Assembly: GCA_030734395.1 (NCBI GenBank)
Contig: JAUZTG010000048.1
Coordinates: forward strand, 310,001 to 374,000
Source: Sarocladium kiliense
Lineage: Eukaryota > Ascomycota > Sordariomycetes > Hypocreales > Sarocladiaceae
DNA: 64,000 bases
Direction: 5' to 3'
The number at the start of each line of letters is the position of its first letter. Positions within the stretch are counted from its first letter, which is position 1. Positions 31,948 through 42,600 of this stretch are shown here, piece by piece. The position numbers and the translations under genes were made by a program. The notes below the pieces were generated by a model that worked only from the letters and a program-made list of their open reading frames with translations, had not been told where the DNA came from and searched no databases.

Positions 31948-32427
31948 ATGAGCACCGCAGCCCGCATCCCCACCGCCCTCACCACAAGAGCCGCCGCGGC
32001 AACCCTACGCACCGCTACCAGACCCTCAGCCTCCACATCCCTCTCCGCCGCTGCCATCTCCCGCCCCATCGCCCAACCCACCGTCCTCATCCCCAGAACA
32101 CTCCATACCACGCCTTCTCCCCTCCGCGCCCCGGAGCCCTCCGACAACCCTGGCGCCATGCCAGACGGCCTGTCTGAGCGAGCAGCGAAGGGCACGACAG
32201 GAGGAGGAGAGCCGCTGGATAGCAGTGCGAGGAACTCTCCGCCGAAGCCCAAGATTTCGAATCTGAGTGTGCCAGGAGTGGATGGGCAGGATAAGTTGAC
32301 GGAGGAGCAGAGGAAGGAGGTGGATAAGCATAACAAGGAGTTTGAGGATAGGCATGATCGGGGAAACTCAGCTGCTGATGACAAGGTTGACAAGAAGTTC
32401 TGGTCGACTGAGAGGGGAACGGACTGA
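31948..32427 (+). CDS. small predicted mitochondrial protein, unknown function, 159 aa
   Basis: Intronless. The first ~55 residues are rich in Ala, Arg, Ser and Thr without acids and end in IPRTLHTTPSPL, a classic matrix-targeting sequence with a cleavage-type RxLHTT. The mature part is hydrophilic: a Gly/Ser/Pro stretch, then KISNLSVPGVDGQDKLTEEQ and a Lys/Glu/Asp-rich helix (RKEVDKHNKEFEDRHDRGN). There is no membrane segment and no enzyme motif. Similar short proteins exist in ascomycetes as hypothetical proteins, but I do not recognise a named family. The CRE/STRE promoter suggests stress expression. It could be disordered in solution. Confidence 0.7.
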   Translation: MSTAARIPTALTTRAAAATLRTATRPSASTSLSAAAISRPIAQPTVLIPRTLHTTPSPLRAPEPSDNPGAMPDGLSERAAKGTTGGGEPLDSSARNSPPKPKISNLSVPGVDGQDKLTEEQRKEVDKHNKEFEDRHDRGNSAADDKVDKKFWSTERGTD

Positions 32428-32671
32428 GAATCGATTCATTGGCTTCAACGTATTGGGCAACGGAGTTTGGATGTTAACAGGCGTATGGATTATGAGTATG
32501 GTTTATGAGAGGTCTCAGAGACCAGGCGACAGTTGATATCGAGAAGTCCTACAGCAATAAGACAAGACTTCCACCGCGCACTGACAGGGAGGCAATAACA
32601 AGATAATGCGGTGGCAATGTGAACACTGACCATCATCGCCAATCAGAGTACCACCATTGTAGCCTCAGCTT

Positions 32672-34365
32672 CTACGCTTTATCATCCGGCCCCCATCCTT
32701 GGTCTGTTGTTGAGAGCCGCTCTTGTACATCCAACAACCCCATAGCACCGCGCATGTATCCGCGCTCCTTCTCTGGTGTTTCATTCGTCCTATCCTTCAA
32801 CTCATACCTCAGCACCGCCCCCAGCAACACCTGCGCCCCCAGCTCGCAATCCTCAGGACTGCAGTACTCAGTGGGGCAATGGCTCATTCCAAACTTCGTA
32901 GGCGTGAAGATCATACCGGCGGGCGACCTTCTTTGCACTGCGCAGCTGTCATGTCCCGCCCCGCTAGTCATGAGCATCCAGAGCTGCTTCCCTCCGTTGG
33001 TAGTTGTATCTGAGAGAGTTGCCTCAGCTGCTTGCTTGATGGCGGAGACGACACCCTTTGCGAACGTGGTAGCTCGACTCATGGTCAGAGTTGTGAACTT
33101 GACGTTAACCTTTAGGCCGTCATCCCTCGCGATTTCCTCGAACTTGGCGCGGGTCTCAAAGAACTGCCTCTTGAGGTTCATTCTCGACGGGTGTCGGATG
33201 TCGAGTGTGAATTTGACAGTGTGAGGAATGGTGTTGATACTGCCTGGTAGTGCCTGGATAATTCCTACCGTCGAAAGGCCCTTGTACTTGACCGCCAGTC
33301 GTCTGGCTGCCGTGATCATCCTTGCTGCTGCTGCCATCGGGTCACTTCTCAACCCTAGCGGAGTTGTCCCAGCGTGAGAGTCCAGCCCGTTGACCTCAAC
33401 CTCGAACCAAGTGTACGCTTGCCCCTTTTCCACAACGCCGATTTTGAGTTTTTCCTTCTCGAGTATAGGCCCTTGCTCAATATGAAGCTCAAAGTGGGCG
33501 GCGATGGGTTGTGTTGTATGAGAAGCATCAACGTCGCCCAGGAATCCGATTCGCTCCAGCTCTTGCTTTACGGTGCACAGATTTTGGCTGTCTTTTGCGA
33601 GAGATGGGACCTCTTTCATGTTCCAAGCTTCTTCGAGTGGCAGCTCTCCAGCCCAGACGCTGGAGCCCAGGGTGGTTCTTGAGAAGCGAGCGCCCTCTTC
33701 ACTATGGTAGGGGTCAGCTATGCACGTGCATCCTCAAGTATAGTCGGGTCGCCCAGAAACTTACTTGGTCCAATTGACGAGTCCAATTGGTCGACGTGTC
33801 TGTATGCCATTCTCGTTCAGGGTACGCAGGACCTCCAAGGCAGCCATGATGCCCAAGATACCATCATATCGTCCACCCGTGGGCTGCGTGTCCAGATGAG
33901 ACCCCATCACGATCGGGGCCAGTTCATTTTCCTGGCCAGGGCGCACAGCGAAAATGTTGCCAATCTTGTCTACAGTGACCTCGCAGCCAAGAGCTTTGAC
34001 CTCATTGACCAGCCACTCTCTGACTTTCTTGTCATCGTCACTCAACGTGAGACGCGCCATCCCTGTCTCTGTCGGACCACTGCCACAGTATCAGCATTTT
34101 GCGCAAGCCGCCGTAGGTAGCACGGGGAGACATACAATGTGCCGTAAGGATGCGCTTTTCCAAACTCGCAGGTTTTGTGCAAAGTGTCCATCATCCGAGT
34201 GCCATTGACCTTGAGCGTGGCCAGGTCAGCTTCCTCAAAGATGGCCTTTGACGCGAAGCCCTTGATATAAGGCGCGACAACAACGCGCGGTGCCAGCACC
34301 GGCCTCGAGATACACGAGCTGGCCCGTGCCAGTCGACATGATCGCTGAAGCACTGAGCGCGTCAT
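32672..34365 (-). CDS. M20-family carbamoylase/hydantoinase-type amidase, 524 aa
   Basis: Three exons (34136-34365, 33765-34079, 32672-33701), joined in phase as YGT-FGPTETGM and LVNWT-NEEGARF. The family hydrolyses N-carbamoyl amino acids, allantoate or ureidopropionate with two metal ions. Ligands are visible: H138 and D140 in GSHLDTQPTGG, D149 in RYDG, E183/E184 in NEEGARF, a later FELHIEQGP, and a C-terminal HDSCAVQR. The lid domain occupies the middle (from about VEVNGLDSHAG). An Arg/Ser-rich N-terminus (first ~40 residues) looks mitochondrial. The closest functional alternatives are beta-ureidopropionase and N-carbamoyl-L-amino-acid hydrolase, and the sequence alone does not decide between them. 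Confidence 0.85.
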
Positions 34366-35103
34366 GATCGCTTGCCAATGAGTTCAAACCATCTGGTCAA
34401 GACACTGTCGAAGGATACGGGGTGAAGAAGCGCCGAGGGTGAAGAAGATAAGTCAGGCTTCAGGGCTCGGGTCTCCACAAAAGCGCCTTCTATGTACCAA
34501 GAGCGCCTTCCTGTACCATGAGTGCTTCAGTGCATTGCCTCCATTGCTGAAATCTTTTCACACTACACATAATGCCGTAATTCCAGGAACTCGCTCGGGT
34601 ATGCAGAGAAGTTTCTAAATGAAATTACTTGGAGGTCGTGCAGGTAGCCTGAAGCATAGTGCAAGGCTGGTACCTGAGAGCGTGGCGCTACTCCGGCACT
34701 TAGGCAAGGTACCTTCAGTAGGTTCACACCTCGCTGTGGTTCTTCTGCTATCACCAACTTGTAGCGCATTATTGGGAATACAGTAGTAATGGGAAAATAC
34801 GTATCAATTTTGTCAAGTGTCAAAATCTCAATGCATTGCAGTATCGGAAGCATGCCTACAGCATAAGATGCATAGGCGCAGTAGTCGCATTGAGCAAGCC
34901 CGCACGTCTTCGGCATCCGATCTACCACTTAACTCCACCCGCTACGGACGGCGATGCGGGCAACGTCATACATCAGAAGCCTCGAGGGCAACGCTTCAAC
35001 TGTATGTTAGCTCAGCTTAAATTTACGCTCCTTCGAGAATTTCATTGACGCAACTTCAAGACCTCAACTTCAAGACTCAACTTCACAAACGTCTCCATAC
35101 AAC
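34366..35103. other. divergent promoter region (amidase / SDR)
   Basis: About 740 bp between divergent start codons. Nothing beyond a short direct repeat (AACTTCAAGAC.. at 35050-35080) in the SDR leader. Confidence 0.45.
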
Positions 35104-36082
35104 ATGTCCCAATCATCAGTCTTCGCCCCAGGCTCAACCGCCCTCATCACTGGCGCAGCATCGGGCATCGGCTTTGCCCTCGCGAAGCACTGCATCCGCA
35201 ATGGCATGAACGTCATTCTCGCAGATGTCAGCTCCCAGGCTCTCGCATCAGCCGAGTCTGAGCTCCAAAGCGAGGCACCGTCATCGGGCAGTGGCAACAT
35301 TCGCTTTGTGACTATGGATGTTACCAGCATCTCCGATTGGGACTCTCTCAAGGAGACTGTCGCTCAGTCCTTCAAGACGGTTGAGCTCTTGGTGCTGAAC
35401 GCGGCGATTGGGATCCGCGACCGTACCTGGGGCGATCATGATTACTTCCGACAGGTATGGTCGGTGCTGTGCGTGTAGCGATGCGCAGAATTGCTAATAT
35501 CGCTGCAGACACTCGAGACAAACCTCTTTGGTGTACTTAATGGCGTCAACACTTTCCTACCAGTCATCAAGGACGCATCTTCTGGTAAGAAGACATCGAT
35601 CGTCATCACGGGCAGCAAGCAAGGCATCACCAACCCTCCAGGCAACCCCGCCTACAACGCCTCTAAAGCTGCTGTCAAATCGCTGGCAGAGGGTCTTGAC
35701 TGGGAGCTGCGGAACAGCCCTACGAGCGTCCATCTATTGGTTCCCGGATGGACATATACCGGAATGGTGAGCTTACTGACACCCCTTCTGCCGTATTGGC
35801 ATCCATCTACTAATACCCTACACACAGACCAAAGCACCTGGAAGTACAGAGAAGCCCTCAGGTGCTTGGGCTCCGGAGCAGGTGGTAGACTTCCTCGTCA
35901 AGAAGGTGAATGCTGGCAAATTCTATGTCATCTGTCCCGACAATGACGTGGACGAAGAGACTGATAAGAAGCGCATGCTGTACGCCGTCGGCGACATCAC
36001 TCAGGAGCGCCCTCCTCTATCCAGGTGGCGTGAGGACTGGAAGGACAAGGCAAACGACATCATCTCGAAGACCCAGATTTAG
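35104..36082 (+). CDS. short-chain dehydrogenase/reductase, 287 aa
   Basis: Three exons (35104-35454, 35509-35766, 35828-36082), phase-0 introns. Classical SDR with the cofactor loop TGAASGIG (residues 16-23), an LNAAIG stretch replacing NNAG, and the catalytic YNASK (Y166, K170) preceded by a Ser in VITGSKQG. Acidic residues after beta-strand 2 (LADVSSQ) suggest NAD(H) preference, though this is an inference. The C-terminal WREDWKDKANDIISK tail is shared with a group of fungal SDRs of unknown substrate. No targeting signal. Confidence 0.85.
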
Positions 36083-36218
36083 GACGCGCAGATAACGCAA
36101 ATAAAGTCTGTCAATTCAGTTTGTCAAGTCTACCTCCCAACCTCTTGGTATCTCTATGCGCCATGTCGCTAGAACGTATGGAAAAGCAAATAAAGGGAAT
36201 AAAAGAACTATGAAGCGG

Positions 36219-37995
36219 TTAGGAGCACAGCGTGTGTCCCTGTAGCGCGGTAGCGACAGGGAGATGTATGGCATCGTATGCGGCGTCGCGGAGTCCAGCT
36301 CCCACGATGATGGTGTCGTCCAACCAACCGTGAGCTAGCCATCCTCCAGCATTGTCTTGTGACGGTTTGAAGGGGGTTTCGCCTAGCGTGTAGGTTTTCT
36401 TACTCGGTAAAAAGGCCATCGATACTGAGAAGACAACATCATTGTCCAGTTCACTCGAGCCTGTCAGACCGACCGAATTAGCAAGGGAATGCAGACCACT
36501 GGCTGGAGATCGCACGTACCAAAATGAAGCGGTGGCGAGACAGAGATGATCTCAAAGGGTGTATCAACCTTCATGGTGACAAACATTCTGGTGAATCGTC
36601 AACAAATTTGAACCGAGGAGATTGATGTACATTGCAAACCTTCGGTAGCTTCGTCTCGTCTGTTTGTAATGAATGAGCCCCAGAAGAACCGTATTCTGTC
36701 GACTCGGTTCGCACGTCTCGCGTGGACAAAATGTCACACGGTAGAATGGCGTGGCTAGATGCAGCCTCGTCAGGTTCCAATCCGAAGGCACCGAGTCGAA
36801 GATGCACGCCGAGGTAGCTTCGAAGGTCGCGTTCGCCTTGTCCGTCACTGCAAGATCGATGGGCTCAGATAGGACGTAAGAATCTTTCGACCTCCCACCG
36901 GTGAGTTGAGCTTCATCGACCTCCACAATCGTGCGATTCTCAATTTGCGTGGTGAAGTATGGCCATACCGATGGCCCACGCTGGAACTGGCTCTTCATCC
37001 ATCTCCTTGATGTCGACACTGCATTCGCAATTGCAACTGTCGGTTTTGGACCAGAAAAGAATGCTGCCCAATTCTTCTCATATGGCGCTCGCTCGCCAAC
37101 CTTTCCGATCTCTGTGAAACTCTTAAAACGGATTGGGATGTCACCGTATCCGATGTTCTCAAGATGACGCTTCAAGCCCGGCCATACGGTACGCAAATCT
37201 GCTAATCCCACAGACTTGCAGATGCCAGGAACTCGAGAGCTCGTGCCGATAATTGCGAGAGGTTCTCCGGCGTCTGACCAGATGAGACGTGGGTCAGCTG
37301 GGCCTCCGTTGACAAGGTTCTCACATGGTCGCGGAAACTGTCGCCAGATTGGGATGTCGAGGATGTATGGTTCGGGCCCAGTCCTGATCCATGCGCCAGA
37401 TTTCGGTTCGTAGTTGACGAAGAAACTACAGGAGAGTTGTCAGTGAGGTTCTTGAAGAAGACCTCGGGATGGATGCCCATCATACGTACCCGACCAACGT
37501 CAGATTGACATATATGATCCCTTCCGTCTTGTCAAGATACCGGTCATTTCGCCCTCTTGCAACGACCATCATATCATATGGGCTCCCAGCTGGCATCCTC
37601 GCCATTGCATTGTTGTTCATCCCATTGGTCATCATGACCTGGTTGAATGGCTCTCGAGAGGACGGATCGACCCATTGATAGTCTGAAGGATACTCCCCAG
37701 AGACGGGGTGATGTTCTCCAACAACGTATGCGGTGGTTGTGTTTGAATAAATAATCTTGTGAGCGTCGAGGGGGCTCGCTAGGTGCTCCAGGTATGAAGC
37801 AGCCAGCTCATTCGAATCATCTGGCGAGGAGCCATTGCGCTGCATGTGGTCATATCCGAACAGCACTATACCAGCAATAACGAATGCGATTGTGATCCTG
37901 AGACATATTCGAGAAGGTCGTGAGGGCCGTGTAAAGATGTTATACTTGGGAGAAGGGTTTGAATCGAAGCCCTCCAGTTCTTCAGCCCTCCCCAA
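36219..37995 (-). CDS. type II membrane protein, possible beta-mannosyltransferase-like (GT91-like) protein, 533 aa
   Basis: Four exons (37490-37995, 36640-37425, 36520-36587, 36219-36460); all phases agree. A 52-bp intron removes an early stop and links RRSYRR to MFVTMKVDTPFEIIS. The 68-bp third exon ends PPLHFG, and exon 4 continues SSELDNDVVFSVSMAFLP. A short cytosolic N-terminus and one membrane anchor (about residues 32-48) precede a large lumenal domain with several N-glycosylation sites. The motifs GGPADPRLIW and GWLDDTIIVGAGLRDAA recall the DPR and late LDD segments of five-bladed propeller glycosidases/transferases (GH130/GT91). That assignment is tentative, since I rely on short motifs. 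The location would be Golgi or cell surface. Confidence 0.55.
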
Positions 37996-39322
37996 AGGCT
38001 TGTAGGCACCTCGCTATCACGCACTGTGTCAGTACAAATCGCCCAATGTCACTTATACGAAGCCTCCACTTACATCGTCGGCCATTTCTCTTGTGGCTTG
38101 GTGGGAACACCGCCAACCGCTGGAAACTGGTCGCTTTTCGTACGGTCAATGAGAGAAGGAAAAGAAAATGGTGAAGAGATACAGGAAAGATTCATTGCAC
38201 CACACATCGGATGGAAACCAAAGCATCACGCAACAGGGGTGAATTCTCTTGGTAAAATGGGCACTGTGGATTGATTCATTCCACGAGACATGCTACTCGG
38301 GCGCTCGCGTGGCATTCCTCAGAGCACGCTACCGGCGCATTCCAGTCCCCTGTCAGGGCGAACTCAAGGGATAGTCCTACAGCAACTATCCCGAGAAGCC
38401 ACTTTTAAATAGATTCAATTCACGTTCTTTAGGGACTTGACTATTGACTGAACACATTGTTTAAGCCTTGTCGCTCATACACATGCACCTCTTCCTACAT
38501 TTCTGTCCAACGTTGTTCGCGACACCGCACCATGCGACTGATGTCTCTCATGACTCGGAGGTCCTACATTTCTCACGAACACCACTATCAATTTGACTCC
38601 AGTTGCTTGTGAGCACTAAGCTGAGACCGGATCTTGGCCGGGCGTCTGTCAGTTGTCTTGGCATCGAAGTTTGTTGCAAGCGACATTGGGATTATGCTCA
38701 GTCGCGGCACAGCACGTCTTCCGCGGATGTCCGCGAATGCAATTATATTCCTCACTTGGGAATGGCTCTGTCTACGCCCGGGCTTTATTAAGAAACGAGA
38801 CTTGCTCAAGCAGAAGGGGACGCACACCGCACTTATCCCTCAACAGAAACATGGCCTGTATTCGCTAGGAGTGTTGTTCCTGCATGGCAGGGAGCTCGTT
38901 GCTACCCAGCTGTTGGAATAACGGACTGCCTATATAGGAAAATGGTTTGCCTGTCACGATTCATCGTCTCATAGGCTTTGTATACGATTGCCTTCCACCG
39001 GCAGGCTCCTGGTTATCGTGTGTCAGGTCATACTTCGGTCGAATTTGGCGGCTGTGGGTGCCTTAAAGCAAATGCAACAGAGGCACCAAGTCGAAGCTTC
39101 GAGGGTCCAGTGCATCAAGCTTCATTACCCACAATTCAAGCTCTTCGGGAAGCACCGATTACCCCTGAGGATCATTACGCTTAGGACCCTTGTTCGCTGA
39201 GCCGCAAGTGTCATACTTAAGGCATCCCTTCTCAGAGCGCGAGATTCACGTGATACCATGCAGAAATAAACCCATCAAATCGTCAGACATTACCATGCTA
39301 CCTCAATACCATTACCCTTGAC
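37996..39322. other. intergenic region
   Basis: About 1.3 kb between the GT-like gene start and the 3' end of the phosphatase-like gene. Short overlapping ORFs only. I see no gene, repeat or RNA. Confidence 0.5.
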
Positions 39323-40829
39323 CTAGACCTGTCCTGAGCTGCCGTCACTCCCAAGACTGTTCCTCTTCTCCGTCACAGCAGGCTTCGCAGCGGCACCTCG
39401 ACGCTTACGCATCATGATGAACGCAAGACCGCCGACGATAGCAACCACGCCAAGTGTGACGAAGGCACCAATGACACCAGCAACAGCGTTGGACATGCCG
39501 CTGCTACCGTTGTCGCTGGCGCTCTCATCAGACTTGTTGCTAGCAGAGCCGTCCTTGGTGTAGGCGGCGCAGAAATCATCCGTCGAGCCACACTTGTCGC
39601 ACCAAGTGCCAACATCCTTGATCGCAAGCTTGTCCATTTCATCGACGAAGCGAGAGTAGGTAAGAACAGTCTCATCAGAACCGAACAGAGGGAAAGCCTT
39701 GAGATCTCCAGTTGTGCCGTTCTTGAAGAGCCAGCGAACACGCAAGTCTGACTGGTCCTTGGGGAAGCTGTCCACAGTATCCTCGGTGAAGAGCTCAAAG
39801 GCCATGGTAGAAGCGTAGTCAGGCAGGCCATGGAAGTCGTTTGAGACATCGAGAAGACCAGTGACACCGAAGAAGGCGAGGAAGGTGTCATAGCTTCCAG
39901 CCAGAAGAGAGAACTTCATCTTGCCTTCCGAAGCCACAGTCTGGTTGAGGTGCGAAAGCACAGCACCAGACAGGGTATCAGCTCCGATGGAGCGAGCGGG
40001 CTGTGACTTGTTGTAGTTGAGACCGAGCTCAGCGGAGTCTGCGAGCGTACGAAGTTGGAAGAGGTCTGACTCCGAGATGTTCGCGGCAGGGGAGCTCTCA
40101 TTGTGAATATGGGCCACGTTGATGAGATCGAAGATGTTGTACGCGTTGGCGTATGTCATGTTCTCAGGCTCAATGTTGAAAACTCCATCATTGAGAATAT
40201 CGTAGAAGCCAGAGTAGAAGTCACGGGTTTCCTCATCACGCGTCTTAAAGACGTCGCTCTGGGTGAATTCCTTGGATGAATCCTTGTAAGCCGGGCAGGC
40301 GTCATCACCCTTGATCCAAATAGTGTCCGGGGAGTTGTCATTCACTCCCTGAAGTACCACATATTGGTAGCCATCCAGGGGGCTCGTGCTGGTGCTGCCA
40401 TTGTTGAGAGTCTGCGATGCCAGCTCAGGATCGAGATCCTTTAGAGGAGGGTACAGACCCTGAAGGAAAGCAGTGGCAGTGTTGAGGAGGATCGGCTGGT
40501 TAGGGGCACTGGCAAAGACCTGAGTGCGGACATATTGATCCTCGGAGATTCCAAGAATCTGTTGAGAAGAGGACGAGTCGAGATAACGAGCACGGTAGTC
40601 GCTTCCAACCTGGAAGTTCTGCTCCGCACCAAGGCTCGTCAGTTGCTGGGAGCCATACCACTTGGTGGTCCCTGTGGTTCCGGTTAGCTTTCATATGTTT
40701 TTAAGAGCTTCTTGAGGATAATTGAAGCTTACTGTCGCCGTGACGGCTAAAGACAAAAACTCCATGAATGGTCTCTGCCGCAGCAGAACCAGCCAGGAGA
40801 AGGGTAGCAATTGTCGCCTGAGTATTCAT
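39323..40829 (-). CDS. membrane-anchored histidine acid phosphatase-fold protein, 481 aa
   Basis: Two exons (40733-40829 and 39323-40671) join SRHGD to RTTKW, building the phosphohistidine motif RHGDR (residues 29-33) across the intron. An N-terminal signal peptide (1-19), a lumenal/extracellular phosphatase domain with many N-x-S/T sites, a Ser/Asp-rich stalk (SASNKSDESASDNGSSG), one membrane helix (about 425-453) and a basic cytosolic tail follow. In place of the canonical HD proton-donor motif it has LLAGSYDTFLAFF (Y293-D294). D294 is kept but the His is Tyr. Activity is therefore uncertain, and substrate cannot be inferred. Confidence 0.8.
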
Positions 40830-41508
40830 GATGAGGGTCTTTCTTGAAGCCTAAAGCTGAACCTGAAGTAGCTTTACAATTGGAGATTAATTGATTGAAA
40901 ATGAGCTTCAATCTGCTGATTCCATCAAGATCCAACTCGACATGATCCTCGTGAGGAGATCAGCTCAGTTTATATAGAGCTCGCTGGGACTTTCCAAATC
41001 CGGTAAGGTACAGCTAAACCAAACGGAGCAATTGAGAGGAGTCGTTGATGGCAATCGGCGCGGGTTATCGGCCGGCTCGTCGGGCACAGAGGAGGGGCTG
41101 ATAAGGAATTGGTGAATACTCCGGAGAAATGTGATTCTGTGTTGCAATTGGCTCTTCGTTGGGTAGGAAATGCATTGTAGCTTCGTGCGTGTGATAGGCG
41201 TGGCGGGCTGCAGCTCCGAGTGGGACGAAGACTGAAGCCACCAACCACCACTTACATAACTTTGGGCTTCGACTCACCACGCTGGAGATGTAACCCAAAG
41301 TTTGTGCATTAGAGCAGGAACTTTCTCTTCTTGCATTCCGATGCCGTTCAATTGTGAGGGGTAGGCACGACATGGATGGAGACTGCTGCTTGAACGTCAC
41401 AAGAAACCCAATAGATTGACTTTGAGGCGTTGAAGAGCGGAAATGCTTTGTAGCTACCCATCAAAATGCAGAGAGGCAGAAAGCCCCCAGACTAATTCAA
41501 CGGTTTTT
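40830..41508. other. intergenic, phosphatase promoter side
   Basis: About 680 bp, with a TATA element at 40969-40976 for the minus-strand phosphatase gene. The rest shows no gene. Confidence 0.5.
40969..40976 (-). promoter_or_regulatory. TATA box of the phosphatase-like gene
   Basis: TATATAAA on the minus strand, 140-147 bp upstream of the ATG at 40829. Confidence 0.45.
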
Positions 41509-42600
41509 TTAGTCATCTACATCTTCCAATCCTGCCAGGACTGCGGTCGATGGCACAAAGAAAGTGCTTCCGGTGACCGGCCGCGAGAAATCTAAGATCC
41601 GATCATGCTTCCCTTCAGGTACACCCACGAACATACGTTCAAGCATCTTTTCCGTTACCCATAAGTGTTTCGAGTATCCAATGAAGTAAGTACCATAGTC
41701 TCCTGTCGCTGGTGATCCGAAAGGCATGTTGTCCCGCACGATGTCGTGTTCTTCGCCCTGGTCATCCGTGATCGTGGCAAGCGTCTTGTGAGACCTCTGC
41801 CCGGACTCTGCGTCGTCCAGTTCAATGTTGTCCAACTTTGTGCGTCCGACTACAGACTCTTGGTCCTCTGTTTTAAGCCTCTGCCACGCCTTCAAGTCGT
41901 GAAGATACTTCTGCACAACAACGTAGCTGCCGCCGGCTCCGGCTGGGTCATCTTGTATAATAGCGGAGTCAAGAGCATCGTTTCCAACGGGATTCGCTGT
42001 GCCATCCACAAAGCCCAGGAGATCTCGTGCATCGAAGTATCGAAATCCAACTGTTTCGTCGATAACTGAAATAGAGTCTCCTAGCTGGCCAAAGAGCTGT
42101 CTCTCAAACTCGAAACAGATATCGCGGCGATCAGATCGGATATGGAACAGTAGATCTCCTGGAGTTGAGACTGTGGCGTGGGTCTGGCCCTTCAGAACCG
42201 GTAAAGGCCGTAATTCTGATGGTCGAGGGAGCCGTGTGAGAGTGTCCCATATATGACTTCCAATTCCGACGGTGCAGGTAAAGTTGGACTGTAGATCACG
42301 GATAGCCACATTTTTGGCCAACCCCTCAATACCCGACAGTGTTGATCGGATCTTCTTTAGGGCATCTTGGCTGGGGTTTGCCGCAAGAACCAGGAAGGTC
42401 GCGCACTGAGTGAGCGGAGCATCCACGGACTGCTGCCCACCCATTGCACTGCTCATGCTGGTGGCCATGGTCTTGATGCAGGTGCGACTCGGAGCTCTCA
42501 GTCGATGGATAAAACAAGGTGAGAGGCGTTGCCCAGCCCTAAAGAGCATAACGGAGTACTTCGGACGCTGGAATTGATCGCGGTACTTCCAGTGACTCAA
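41509..42600 (-). CDS. DyP-type (dye-decolourising) heme peroxidase, 363 aa
   Basis: Intronless. DyP peroxidases use a heme and H2O2 to oxidise dyes, phenols and perhaps porphyrinogens. The distal-side motif GFVDGTAN (196-203; D199) and IVRDNMPFG (R289) are present, with a candidate proximal heme ligand H271 in GQRSHKTLAT. It resembles the compact YfeX/DypB type common in bacteria more than the larger secreted basidiomycete DyPs. No secretion signal is seen. The first 44 residues are Arg-rich (FRAGQRLSPCFIHRLRAPSR) and could be a mitochondrial presequence. Alternatively translation may start at M45 (MATSMSSAM). Short total length and absence of introns make bacterial ancestry possible, though not demonstrated. 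Confidence 0.85.
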   Translation of the reverse strand: MSHWKYRDQFQRPKYSVMLFRAGQRLSPCFIHRLRAPSRTCIKTMATSMSSAMGGQQSVDAPLTQCATFLVLAANPSQDALKKIRSTLSGIEGLAKNVAIRDLQSNFTCTVGIGSHIWDTLTRLPRPSELRPLPVLKGQTHATVSTPGDLLFHIRSDRRDICFEFERQLFGQLGDSISVIDETVGFRYFDARDLLGFVDGTANPVGNDALDSAIIQDDPAGAGGSYVVVQKYLHDLKAWQRLKTEDQESVVGRTKLDNIELDDAESGQRSHKTLATITDDQGEEHDIVRDNMPFGSPATGDYGTYFIGYSKHLWVTEKMLERMFVGVPEGKHDRILDFSRPVTGSTFFVPSTAVLAGLEDVDD

